A DNA stretch of 64,000 nt from Streptomyces sp. NBC_00078 (GTDB lineage Bacteria > Actinomycetota > Actinomycetes > Streptomycetales > Streptomycetaceae): positions 3,472,001 to 3,536,000 of the forward strand of contig NZ_JAPELX010000001.1 in NCBI RefSeq assembly GCF_026343335.1. Direction: 5' to 3'. Below, in pieces: positions 9,337 through 17,332 of this stretch. The first letter of the stretch is position 1, and every line of letters begins with the position of its first letter. Below the pieces are notes generated by a model, which was given only the letters and a program-made list of their open reading frames with translations, was not told the DNA's origin and did no database searches. Both the position numbers and the translations under genes were made by a program.

Positions 9337-9408
9337 GGCCGTGTGCCCGAGTGGCTCAGGGACTCGCCTGCAAAGCGAGTTACGCGGGTTCGATTCCCGC
9401 CACGGCCT
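9337..9408 (+). tRNA. tRNA-Cys (anticodon GCA)
   Basis: A complete 72-base cloverleaf folds by hand. The acceptor is GGCCGTG with CACGGCC, the D arm is CCC/GGG with GG in the loop, the anticodon stem is CTCGC/GCGAG around CTGCAAA, and the T arm is GCGGG-TTCGATT-CCCGC. The discriminator is T, as expected for cysteine. CCA is not encoded (the next bases are CA). A very strong hairpin follows 11 bases downstream. Confidence 0.95.
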
Positions 9409-9419
9409 CAACCTGCCGT

Positions 9420-9487
9420 ACCAGGCAAGGCGATTGAGAGGGCGGCACCCCCTCGGGGGTGCCGCCCTCTCAATCGCCTTGCCTGGT
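9420..9487 (+). terminator. 33-bp perfect hairpin after tRNA-Cys
   Basis: Bases 9420-9452 and 9455-9487 are exact inverted complements with a two-base centre (effective loop TC). The right arm is followed by TCCTTTTTCTTCT, a T-rich tract. It is well placed to terminate the tRNA transcript. The stem is much longer than typical intrinsic terminators, so it may also be a remnant of an inverted-repeat element. Confidence 0.8.
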
Positions 9488-9495
9488 TCCTTTTT

Positions 9496-9555
9496 CTTCT
9501 GGTCCTTCTGGTCCTTCTGGTCCTTCTGGTCCTTCTGGTCCTTCTGGTCCTTCTG
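9496..9555. repeat. 9-bp tandem repeat (CTTCTGGTC x 6.7)
   Basis: Six perfect copies of CTTCTGGTC plus CTTCTG, directly after the tRNA hairpin. Perfect identity suggests recent slippage expansion and likely copy-number variation between strains. Confidence 0.95.
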
Positions 9556-9698
9556 AAGTACGGCCATCGGGCCAGCCGTTGGATTCCGCGGATTTCGCGT
9601 GCGTCACCCGGTTGGCCGCGCACGAGATGAAACCAGCAGCGGGGGCGGGCAAATTGATCCACGTGAACGCAACTCACAAAACCCGAACGGAGATATCC

Positions 9699-9917
9699 AT
9701 GTCACGAATATGTGCGATCAGCGCCGCCCTCGGCCTCGCTCTCGCAGCCGGACTGGCCACGGCCTCAAGCGCAGTGGCCGCGCCATCGGCACTTCACTCC
9801 GCCACGAAGACCACGACGGTCCAGTCCAGCCCCGTCACCTCCGACCACGGCGGCTGGGACGACTGGGACGACGACTGGGGCGGCGACTGCAACGGCACCG
9901 GCAACATCTGTGCGTGA
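9699..9917 (+). CDS. Small secreted Trp/Asp-rich peptide
   Basis: 72 residues, unrecognised. An N-terminal Sec signal peptide (MSRICAISAALGLALAAG ... SAVAA) should be cleaved near residue 28. The mature peptide of roughly 44 residues ends in a striking segment GGWDDWDDDWGGDCNG and then TGNICA, with two cysteines that could form a disulphide and clustered Asp/Trp that could bind cations. ATG 9699 is preceded by CGGAG at 9688-9692. It is transcribed away from the tRNA and probably monocistronic. Function unknown. Confidence 0.8.
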   Translation: MSRICAISAALGLALAAGLATASSAVAAPSALHSATKTTTVQSSPVTSDHGGWDDWDDDWGGDCNGTGNICA

Positions 9918-10039
9918 CAGTTGAGCCAGGGCAGGCAGAGGAGGAGGGCCATGTGCCTGCGCAGTTCCTCCTCCGTCTCCCCTTCAGCGCAACACCCGAT
10001 CGTGTTCGGCGGTGACGTCCCGCGCCCCGGACGCAGCTG

Positions 10040-11200
10040 TTAAAGCACCCCGCCCGCCTCGTCCCGGAACGCCTGCGTCCAGTAATGCCAGTCCGCGTGC
10101 GTCGTGATGGCCGTGGGGTCGACGGAGGAGAGGACCTGGAGCATGGTCGCGGCCAGTTGGTCGTAGGCCCGAGTGGTGAGTTCGTGGGACAGCGCCTCGT
10201 CGATCGTCCGCTCCCGGTGGTGCAGCCAGAGGGTGAAGGCGAGCGTGGAGACGTCCGTGTTGAGGGGGTAGAGCTTCGCCTCGGGCTCGCTCCAGTTCAG
10301 TACCTCGCCCGTCGCACCGTCCACCACCAGGCTGTTGTCCTCGACCAGGTGGCCCAGGCGTATCAAGTGATCGGCTCTGGCCGGGAGTTCGAAGAAGGAA
10401 GCCGCACCTGAGCGGTCACCCCCGGCGTACTCCGCCTGCGTCTGCAGCGGAACCTCCGTGTCGAGCCGGAAGAGGACCGTGTCCTCCGGCAGGCCCGTCT
10501 CGCGCAGGAAGCGCCGGGTCGGCTCGTGGGTGAGCGTGGCCGGGAAGTCGACGTCCTCGAAGCGAACCACGCGCCCGAGTCCGAACTCCTCGTCCAGAAG
10601 GCGGGCCGGGACATCCAGGGTGAGGCCACCCGCCGTGCCGGGACCGGTGGCGAGGGACAGGGGGCGGATCAGGGCGGCGGCCTTCCAGTACGGCGGGACC
10701 TCGCCGCCCGTGCCCTCCTCGAACAGCGCCAGGAGCTGCCTTGACGCCTCGGCCGCCGCCTTGCTGCCGTGGCGGCCCGCGAAGGAGGCGAACTGCCCCC
10801 GCAGGTCGGCGAGTTCCTCGGTGACCGCGGCGAAGCGCACCAGCGCCTCCAGGGAGGGTGCCAGGGGACGGTCGCCCAGCAGCTCGAACAGGTACGCGGT
10901 GCTGATCTCACCGGTGCCGCCGTCCAGGAGGATCGACTCCACCGGCATGCCCGCGGGGGCCGACAGCTCCCCTATCACCAGCCGGTCCCGCAGCCCCTCC
11001 GCCAGGCCGGCGCCGCCGTCCGTGGCCTGCGCCTGCGTGTGCAGCCCGCCCGTGCGCGGTGCGGCGAACCTCAACAGGGCGCTGTCGCCCGGCAGTCCGG
11101 GTCCGGTCAGCCGGCGACGCGTCGGCATGTGCGTCACCAGAGGATCGAGTTGGTCCTCGGTGAAGGTGATCGCCAACGTGGCGACATCGGTCGTGCTCAT
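10040..11200 (-). CDS. SUKH-4 family immunity-type protein with duplicated domain
   Basis: 386 residues, soluble, no signal peptide. Two related halves are visible. The first has LVTHMPTRRRLTGPGLPGDS near residue 20; the second repeats it as LTHEPTRRFLRETGLPEDTV near residue 225. Each is followed by a LLDGGTGEIS or VVDGATGEVLNW strand pair typical of SUKH-4. SUKH proteins are known as immunity proteins against polymorphic toxins, but many Streptomyces copies are orphans; no toxin gene adjoins this one. GGGGGAAG lies just before ATG 11200. Confidence 0.75.
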   Translation of the reverse strand: MSTTDVATLAITFTEDQLDPLVTHMPTRRRLTGPGLPGDSALLRFAAPRTGGLHTQAQATDGGAGLAEGLRDRLVIGELSAPAGMPVESILLDGGTGEISTAYLFELLGDRPLAPSLEALVRFAAVTEELADLRGQFASFAGRHGSKAAAEASRQLLALFEEGTGGEVPPYWKAAALIRPLSLATGPGTAGGLTLDVPARLLDEEFGLGRVVRFEDVDFPATLTHEPTRRFLRETGLPEDTVLFRLDTEVPLQTQAEYAGGDRSGAASFFELPARADHLIRLGHLVEDNSLVVDGATGEVLNWSEPEAKLYPLNTDVSTLAFTLWLHHRERTIDEALSHELTTRAYDQLAATMLQVLSSVDPTAITTHADWHYWTQAFRDEAGGVL

Positions 11201-11354
11201 TGCTTCCCCCGGATGTTCCCGCTCACAGTCCCCGCGCGGGGCCTGCCGGCCGCGTGGCGCGACCCCGTGGCACGACCGTCCGCCGCATGGTCCCGCGGGC
11301 AGTTCTCCACTGCCCAGAACACTACGCCCGACCACTGACAACGCCCTGGATCGC

Positions 11355-11403
11355 GCCGCACCACGGCGCCGCACCACGGCGCCGCACCACGGCGCCGCAC
11401 CAC
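11355..11403. repeat. 13-bp tandem repeat (GCCGCACCACGGC x 3.8)
   Basis: Three exact copies plus ten bases of a fourth, in the 211-base gap between the SUKH-4 start and the kinase end. Being 13 bp, it is not phase-preserving, unlike the 9-bp repeats elsewhere in the window. Confidence 0.9.
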
Positions 11404-11411
11404 AGGAACGC

Positions 11412-11942
11412 TCAGCGCACCCTGGCCCGTTCCCGCCCGGCGAGGATCGCCTCCACCGTCTCCCCCACCGTCAGCTCCGAGCTGTCCAGCCACAGCCCGA
11501 GCCGGGGAGTGTCCGCCCGCAGCGCCCCGTCCAGGTCCTCGACCGTCCACGCGCCGTAACCCGTCTTCGCCCGCCCGGTCTCCCGTGCCGTGACGGCCTC
11601 GGGGCTCGGAGCCAGTACGACGACGTACAGGGGACGCGTGCGCACCAGGCCTACGTACGCCGTCAGGGCGTTACCGAGGACCACGTCCTGGACCACCGCC
11701 GTGAACCCGGACTCCGCGTACGCGTCCGCCGTCGCCGCCGACAGCCGGTACCGCAGCCGGAGTTGGGCCTCGCCCTCGCCGTCGGCCCCGGGGACGTAGT
11801 CCTCGCGCCCGGAGACGATCATCCGCCGGAAGAGGTCACCGCGGACGTGCGCCGCACGGGGCAGCGTCTCCGCCAGCGCCTGCGCGACCGTCGACTTGCC
11901 GGCCGCCATCACGCCGGTGATCAGCACCACTCCGCGCAGCAC
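11412..11942 (-). CDS. Small P-loop kinase (AAA/Cpt-like phosphotransferase fold)
   Basis: 176 residues. Walker A is GVMAAGKST near residue 10, with a conserved-looking RGDLFRRM after it and a lid-like ARETGRAKTGYG. The architecture matches the small nucleoside/antibiotic phosphotransferase-type kinases (chloramphenicol phosphotransferase-like); the substrate cannot be read from sequence. Start is GTG 11942. It ends 212 bases before the SUKH-4 gene on the same strand and follows the xanthine dehydrogenase operon with an 10-base gap from the small membrane gene, so it could be its last member. Confidence 0.7.
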   Translation of the reverse strand: MLRGVVLITGVMAAGKSTVAQALAETLPRAAHVRGDLFRRMIVSGREDYVPGADGEGEAQLRLRYRLSAATADAYAESGFTAVVQDVVLGNALTAYVGLVRTRPLYVVVLAPSPEAVTARETGRAKTGYGAWTVEDLDGALRADTPRLGLWLDSSELTVGETVEAILAGRERARVR

Positions 11943-11952
11943 GGGTCAGGTC

Positions 11953-12093
11953 CTAGGTGAGGTACACGCCACCGAGGACGACCGCCAGTGCCGCCACCAT
12001 GAACAGCAGTACCCACATCAGCAACTTGCCGACGCTGGGCGGCGGTTCGTAGCGCGGCTCCTCGGGGCCGGCCCCGGGCTCGGGGGCGGTCAT
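11953..12093 (-). CDS. Tiny single-pass membrane protein
   Basis: 46 residues. A proline/glutamate-rich cytosolic head (MTAPEPGAGPEEPRYEPPPS) is followed by a hydrophobic helix (KLLMWVLLFMVAALAVVLGG) and a short tail VYLT. ATG 12093 overlaps the TGA of the molybdenum subunit gene (ATGA), so it is translationally coupled to the xanthine dehydrogenase operon. Possibly it tethers or regulates the complex at the membrane; that is speculation. Confidence comes from coupling, codon bias and clean topology. Confidence 0.75.
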   Translation of the reverse strand: MTAPEPGAGPEEPRYEPPPSVGKLLMWVLLFMVAALAVVLGGVYLT

Positions 12094-14399
12094 CGGTCCG
12101 TCACCACTGCGGCCTGCGGCCTTATCGGCAGCCGGTTCACCGGGCGGCCCGTGGCGGCCCGTACGGCCGAGGCGACGGCCGCCGGGGAGGTGACCACCGG
12201 CGCCGCGCTGACCGCCTTCGCGCCGAAGGGTGCGACCACGTCACGCTCCTCGACGAGCTTCACGATCCGGATGTCGGGCGCGTCCAGCGCCGTCGGCAGC
12301 GCGTAGCCCGTCAGATCCGGGTGGCGGATCAGCCCGCGCGCGGTGCGCAGGTTCTCCGTCAGCGCGATGCCCACGCCCTGCGTGACGCCCGCCTCGATAC
12401 GGGCGGCCAGCTGGGCCGGGTTGAGCACCCGGCCGACGTCCTGGGCGAGCGCCAGCTCCACGACCCGTACCGAACCGAGTTCGATGTCGACGTCGACGAC
12501 CGCGCGGATCGCGCAGAAGGCCATTCCCACGAAGGCGTCGCCCTGGCCGTGCTCGCCGAGCGGCTCGGTCGGGTGCGGGCGGCACTGGGCCGTCGCCCAC
12601 AGTTCCTTGCCGTCCATCGCCTCGGTGACGGTGGTCGACAGGACCCCGTCGTACGAGGTGATCTTGCCGTCGGTGATCTGGAGCAGTTCGGTCGACATGC
12701 CGAACTTGTGGGCGAGGGGCTGCAGGAGCTGTGTGCGGACCATCTTGGCCGCACGCTCCACCGCGCCGCCGGACACCCAGGTGTGGCGCCCTCGGCAGCC
12801 CGCACCGGCCGGGGGCTGGTCGGTGTCGACGGGCGCCACGTGCACCTCGTCGATGCCGAGGGTCTCCTGGACGATCTGGCGGGCCAGCGTGGTGAATCCC
12901 TGGCCCGTCTCGACGGCCGCACACAGCACCGTCGCCACACCGTCCTGGACCTTCACGGTCGCCGTGGAGACCTCGTCGGCGCCCTCCGCGCCGAGCATGT
13001 GCACCATGCCCAGGCCGTAACCCACGCCCCGGCGCACCGCACCCGGTTCGCCCGCGCCCTCGGGGCCGCCGGGCAGCAGCCACTCGTCCTCGGGGGTGTC
13101 CTTGGGCAGCGCGGGCAGCGGGAAGTCCCGTACCGCCTGCAGCAGTTCGGCGACCGGCGCCGGGCAGGTCACCGTCTGTCCGGTCGGGAGTACGTCGCCG
13201 GTGGCCAAGGCGTTGCGCAGGCGCAGTTCCGCCGGGTCGAGGCCCAGCTTCTTCGCGAGCTTGTCCATCTGGGCCTCGTAGGCGGCGCAGACCTGCATCG
13301 CGCCCTCGCCGCGCACATGGCCGGAGGGCGGGTTGTTGGTGCGTACCGCCCAGCCCTCGATGAAGGCGTTCGGGACGACGTAGGGGCCGCAGGCGAACCC
13401 CACGGCGGCCGCCAGCGCCTCGGAGGAGGTCTCGGCGTACGCGCCCCCGTCGAGCAGGATCTGCGCCTCGACCTTCACCAGCCTGCCCTCGGCGTCGGCG
13501 TGGTGGCGGTAGCGCAGGAGGGTCGGGTGCCGGTGGGTGTGGCCCAGGAAGGACTCTTCGCGCGTCGCGGTGAGTTTGACCGGGCAGCCCGTCTTCAACG
13601 CCAGCAGGCCGAGCGGGAGTTGGAAGCCCTGGTCCTCGCGGTCGGCGGTGGCGCCGGGGACCCCCGTGACGACGATCTTGACGCGCTCGGGTTCGAGGCC
13701 GTAGCAGGCGGCGGCGGTGTCGCGGTCGTTGTGCGGGTCGGTGGAGGCGAGGTAGAGCTCGACGCCGCCGTCGGGACGGGGCACGGCGAGGCCCGCCTCG
13801 GCGCCGATCGGGGCCGGGTCCTGGCGGCCGATGCGGTACTGGCCCTCGACGACGATCTCACCGACCGCGTCCGGGTCGCCGTGTCTCAGCGGGATGTGCC
13901 GGATCAGGTTGCCGTCGGGGTGCAGCGGTTCGGCCTCGAAGGCCTGCTCGGGGTCGGTCACCGGGTCGAGTACCTCGTACTCGACGCTGATGGCCGCCGC
14001 CGCCATGCGCGCGGTGTCGGGGTGGTCGGCGGCGACGGCGGCGATGGGCTCGCCGTGGTGGCGCACGACCTCGGAGGCGAACACGGGCCGGTCGGCGATG
14101 CCGCGGCCGTATCGGGCGGTGCCCGGCACGTCCTCGTGCGTGACGACGGCCCGTACGCCGGGCATGTCGCGCGCGTGGGAGGCGTCGATGGACACGATGC
14201 GCGCGTGCGGGTGCGGGGAGCGCAGGACGGCGGCCCACAGCAGGCCCTCGGCCCACAGGTCGGCCGCGTACGGGAACGTGCCCTCGGTCTTGGCGCGGGT
14301 GTCGGCGGCCGGCAGGGAGGCGCCGATGCCGTGCGGCAGCTGCTCGGGGGCGGGTGCTGCCTCCGCGGGGGTGGTCGCGGTGGCGGCTTCGTTGCTCAC
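12090..14399 (-). CDS. Xanthine dehydrogenase-family molybdenum-binding subunit
   Basis: 769 residues, the large catalytic subunit that binds molybdopterin and oxidises purines (xanthine/hypoxanthine) or a related heterocycle/aldehyde. The N-terminal aldehyde oxidase/xanthine dehydrogenase a/b hammerhead starts at DTRAKTEGTFPYAADL. The Mo-pterin part shows VRGEGAMQVCAAYE and ETGQGFTTLARQI. Length and order fit a three-subunit enzyme: FAD subunit, FeS subunit, Mo subunit, transcribed in that order with 4-base overlaps (its ATG 14399 overlaps the FeS stop). Substrate is assigned by analogy. Confidence 0.88.
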   Translation of the reverse strand: MSNEAATATTPAEAAPAPEQLPHGIGASLPAADTRAKTEGTFPYAADLWAEGLLWAAVLRSPHPHARIVSIDASHARDMPGVRAVVTHEDVPGTARYGRGIADRPVFASEVVRHHGEPIAAVAADHPDTARMAAAAISVEYEVLDPVTDPEQAFEAEPLHPDGNLIRHIPLRHGDPDAVGEIVVEGQYRIGRQDPAPIGAEAGLAVPRPDGGVELYLASTDPHNDRDTAAACYGLEPERVKIVVTGVPGATADREDQGFQLPLGLLALKTGCPVKLTATREESFLGHTHRHPTLLRYRHHADAEGRLVKVEAQILLDGGAYAETSSEALAAAVGFACGPYVVPNAFIEGWAVRTNNPPSGHVRGEGAMQVCAAYEAQMDKLAKKLGLDPAELRLRNALATGDVLPTGQTVTCPAPVAELLQAVRDFPLPALPKDTPEDEWLLPGGPEGAGEPGAVRRGVGYGLGMVHMLGAEGADEVSTATVKVQDGVATVLCAAVETGQGFTTLARQIVQETLGIDEVHVAPVDTDQPPAGAGCRGRHTWVSGGAVERAAKMVRTQLLQPLAHKFGMSTELLQITDGKITSYDGVLSTTVTEAMDGKELWATAQCRPHPTEPLGEHGQGDAFVGMAFCAIRAVVDVDIELGSVRVVELALAQDVGRVLNPAQLAARIEAGVTQGVGIALTENLRTARGLIRHPDLTGYALPTALDAPDIRIVKLVEERDVVAPFGAKAVSAAPVVTSPAAVASAVRAATGRPVNRLPIRPQAAVVTDR

Positions 14400-16192
14400 G
14401 CCTGGCCTCCGTCCTGTCCGTACGCCTGGTCATGCGGTCCCGGCGTCGCGGGGAACCCGGGTGACGCGAACGCCGACGGGTTGACACCGCCGGCTCCCGG
14501 ACCCGCCTGGTGAGGGATACGTGCCTCGTCGCCGTCCTGTTCGGAAGCGTCGCCTTCGGAGTGCGCCTCGCGTTCGGCGACGACCTCCTTGACGGCGTCC
14601 ACGACGCCCCGGTAGCCGGAGCAGCGGCACAGATTGCCGCACAGGGCCTGGCGGGTCTCCAGCTCGCTCGGCGCCGGGTTGCCCTCCAGCAGGTCGTGCA
14701 CGGTCATCGCCATGCCGGGCACGCAGAAACCGCACTGCACCGCGCCGCAGCGGGCGAGCGCGCGCTGCACGTCGGAGGGCTGCCCGTCGACGGCAAGCCC
14801 CTCGACCGTACGGACCTCGCTGCCCGCGGCGGTCACGGCCGGCACCAGGCAGGAGGCGACGAGCCGCCCGTCGACCTGTACGTTGCACGCCCCGCACTCG
14901 CCCTGCGAGCAGCCGTCCTTGGCGCCCGCGAGACCGAGCCGCTCGCGCAGCACGTACAGCAGCGACTCGCCGATCCAGGCGTCGGAGACGGGACGCTCCA
15001 CGCCGTTGACGCGCAGAACGTAGGCGGCTAGGGGGTGTTCCTCGCCGGGGGGCGGCGGGGTCTCGTCGGCGGCGTCGCCGGTGACGTCGGCGTCGGCGTC
15101 CGGGCCGTCGGAGGTGTCCGGGGCGGCCGAAGTGTCCGGCGTGTCGGGCGCGTTGGCGGCGAGGGGCCCGGCGACGGTATCGACCGGGGACTCCGCAAGC
15201 GGCTCGGCGAGCGGCTCCACGGGCCCTTCAGGCGCCTCGGCGGCCCCCTGGGCACCCTCCGCCGCCCCGATGGCCTCACCGGGCCCGAGAGCGGGCTGCG
15301 AGGCGGGTTCGGCGGGCGCCTGCGCGTACGGGTCGGTGGCGGGCCGGCCGTCGTGCGGTGGGGCGGGCTGCTCGGCGGTGTGCGCCGCCGCGCTCTCGGG
15401 CTCGTGCCCGGCCGGGTCCTGCCGCACGGGCGCGTGGGCGGTGGACCCGAGGTGCTCCGGCAGCTCGTCGGGCCGGCCACCGGGATGCGCCGGGGACTGC
15501 TCGTAAGTGTGAGCGGCCGTATGACCGGCCGTGTGATCTGCGTCCGTCGGCGACCCGGCCGCGTGGTCGTGGTCGTGCTCCTGCCCGGGTTCGTCCCCGG
15601 GCGCCGTCGGGTCCTCGGTCTGCGGCTGCCCCCACGGCTGTCCCGCCGCCTCCGTCGCCCAGGGGGCGGGGGCGCCTCCGGGGAGCGTGGCCGGCGGCGT
15701 GCCGCCCCACTGCTGCACCAGGGACGACGTGGTGAACTCACCCGATTCGTCCGGAAGATCACCCCCGGCCACGGGGATCGACCACTGCCCGGTCACGTCG
15801 TGACCCGGCACGGGGCCTGACTCCCGGGTCGCCGTCTCCTCGAAGTTCCACTGCTGCGTGGCCGCGGGGTTGTACGTGAACCGGTCGTTCCCGGTGTCCT
15901 GGGGCACGGCGTTCGGGTCGGGCCACTGGGCGCCGTCGGCGGGCACCGCCCAGCTGCCGGTCGCCGCCGGGTCGGTCCCCGCGGTCGTGCCGGGCGTGAC
16001 CGTTATCTGCGGTGGCACATAGCCGTGGCCGGGCGCGGCGAGCGGACTGTCCGCGCCGGCCAGGAGGGCGTCGATCCCCCCTTCCGGCAGTTTCACGAAG
16101 GCCGTGGCGCCGTCGTCGTAGTCGCCCTGAGGCAGCGGATCCCAGCGGCCGCCGCTGCGGGGCGTTCCCTCTCCCTGCTGGTCGTCGGTCAC
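14396..16192 (-). CDS. Xanthine dehydrogenase-family [2Fe-2S] subunit with a ~385-residue disordered extension
   Basis: 598 residues, against about 160-200 for a normal FeS subunit. Residues about 388-560 are the real subunit: a ferredoxin fold with CSQGECGACNV near 424 and an alpha-helical [2Fe-2S] domain with CGFCVPG near 486 and CGNLCRCSGY. Before it lies a low-complexity extension rich in Pro, Ala, Glu, Asp and His, including GQEHDHDHAAG and DHTAGHTAAH, and a further tail follows the domain. GTG 16192 overlaps the FAD subunit stop (GTGA), which supports the long form as translated rather than a mis-called start. Confidence 0.87.
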   Translation of the reverse strand: MTDDQQGEGTPRSGGRWDPLPQGDYDDGATAFVKLPEGGIDALLAGADSPLAAPGHGYVPPQITVTPGTTAGTDPAATGSWAVPADGAQWPDPNAVPQDTGNDRFTYNPAATQQWNFEETATRESGPVPGHDVTGQWSIPVAGGDLPDESGEFTTSSLVQQWGGTPPATLPGGAPAPWATEAAGQPWGQPQTEDPTAPGDEPGQEHDHDHAAGSPTDADHTAGHTAAHTYEQSPAHPGGRPDELPEHLGSTAHAPVRQDPAGHEPESAAAHTAEQPAPPHDGRPATDPYAQAPAEPASQPALGPGEAIGAAEGAQGAAEAPEGPVEPLAEPLAESPVDTVAGPLAANAPDTPDTSAAPDTSDGPDADADVTGDAADETPPPPGEEHPLAAYVLRVNGVERPVSDAWIGESLLYVLRERLGLAGAKDGCSQGECGACNVQVDGRLVASCLVPAVTAAGSEVRTVEGLAVDGQPSDVQRALARCGAVQCGFCVPGMAMTVHDLLEGNPAPSELETRQALCGNLCRCSGYRGVVDAVKEVVAEREAHSEGDASEQDGDEARIPHQAGPGAGGVNPSAFASPGFPATPGPHDQAYGQDGGQA

Positions 16193-17082
16193 GACAGCGC
16201 CCTCCCCAGTGCTCGTCGGGCCAGCGCGGCGACGGTGCGCCGCAGGTGCAGTACGGCGGGCGGAAGCTGTGGGACGGTGCCGTCCCCCTCGGGCACGGGG
16301 TCGGGGATGCAGGCCGCGGCGACGTACTCGCCGAAGGCGGTCAGCGCCTCCGGGACGATCGCCCGGCCGTTGTCCCAGTCGATGAGCCGGGCGACCCACT
16401 GCTCGGCGTCCAGGGGCCTGAGGGGCATCGGCGCTATGGCACCGACGGCGCACCGGACTCCGCGCCTGGCGGGGTCGAGGACGAGCGCGACGGACGCGGC
16501 CGAGCGCCCGGGGCCGGTCCGGCCGGTCGCCTTCAGGAAGACCTGCGGCGCGTGCAGCAACGGCACGCGCACGAACGCGATGAGTTCGCCGCCGCGCAGC
16601 ATGTCCACGCCGGCCAGCAGGTGCGACACCGGGATCTCCCGGCGGGCTCCGCCCGGGCCCGCGATGATCAGTGTCGCCTCCAGGGCGGCCAGCACAGGCA
16701 GCGCGTCCCCGGTGGGGGCGGCCGTGGCGATGTTGCCGCCCAGCGTGCCCGCGTTGCGGATCTGCGGCGGGCCCGCCGCGCGCGCCGCGGCGGCGAGCGC
16801 CGGGATCAGGGCGGCGAAGTCGGGGCGGCCCATGCGGGCGTGCGTGAGTCCGGCGCCGAGCAGGGCGTGCCCGTCCTGGTACTGCCAGCCGCGGATCTCG
16901 CTGATCCTGCCGAGACCCACCAGTGCGGCGGGCCTGAGCTGGCCGGAGTTGACGGCGGCCATGAGGTCGGTACCGCCGGCCACCGGCACGGCGGCGGGCG
17001 CGGCGGCGAGCGCCGCCACGGCCTCGTCCAGTGTCGTGGGCAGCGTGACGGCCTGCGCCGCCTGCGGTGCGTGCGTGGTCAA
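16189..17082 (-). CDS. Xanthine dehydrogenase-family FAD-binding subunit
   Basis: 297 residues, the medium subunit passing electrons from the FeS centres to FAD/NAD. It shows the FAD motif VPVAGGTDLMAAVN near residue 30 and RNAGTLGGNIATAAPTGD near 110, both diagnostic. The start is assigned to TTG 17082 because AAGGGG lies 8 bases upstream and homology begins just after; the frame runs open further upstream but lacks family sequence there. First gene of the operon; the 250 bases before it should hold the promoter. Confidence 0.86.
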   Translation of the reverse strand: MTTHAPQAAQAVTLPTTLDEAVAALAAAPAAVPVAGGTDLMAAVNSGQLRPAALVGLGRISEIRGWQYQDGHALLGAGLTHARMGRPDFAALIPALAAAARAAGPPQIRNAGTLGGNIATAAPTGDALPVLAALEATLIIAGPGGARREIPVSHLLAGVDMLRGGELIAFVRVPLLHAPQVFLKATGRTGPGRSAASVALVLDPARRGVRCAVGAIAPMPLRPLDAEQWVARLIDWDNGRAIVPEALTAFGEYVAAACIPDPVPEGDGTVPQLPPAVLHLRRTVAALARRALGRALS

Positions 17083-17332
17083 ACCGGCTGCCCCTTCCCG
17101 CTGCCCCACCTGGTCCCAGCTGGTCCCGCCTGTTGCTGCCGTACGGTACGTGCTGACAGGGCGGACGTGGCAACTCTGGCACATCTTCGCAGGGGCCGAA
17201 GACGGGGGTCCGCTAGGAGGCATTCGCCCACCTCACCAGGGAGATGGTCCGTTTTCGCACGGCATCACCGGTGCGTACCGATTGCACCTCTTCGTCGATT
17301 CTTACGACTTTTTCGCCCGTTCGGGAGTTCAG

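Noticed and set aside
9160..9567. Minus-strand frame with repeated Asp-Gln-Lys
   Set aside because: It runs through the tRNA, the hairpin and the tandem repeat; an artefact of repeat DNA.
11355..11403. CRISPR array
   Set aside because: The repeat is a short contiguous tandem with no spacers; no cas genes anywhere in the window.
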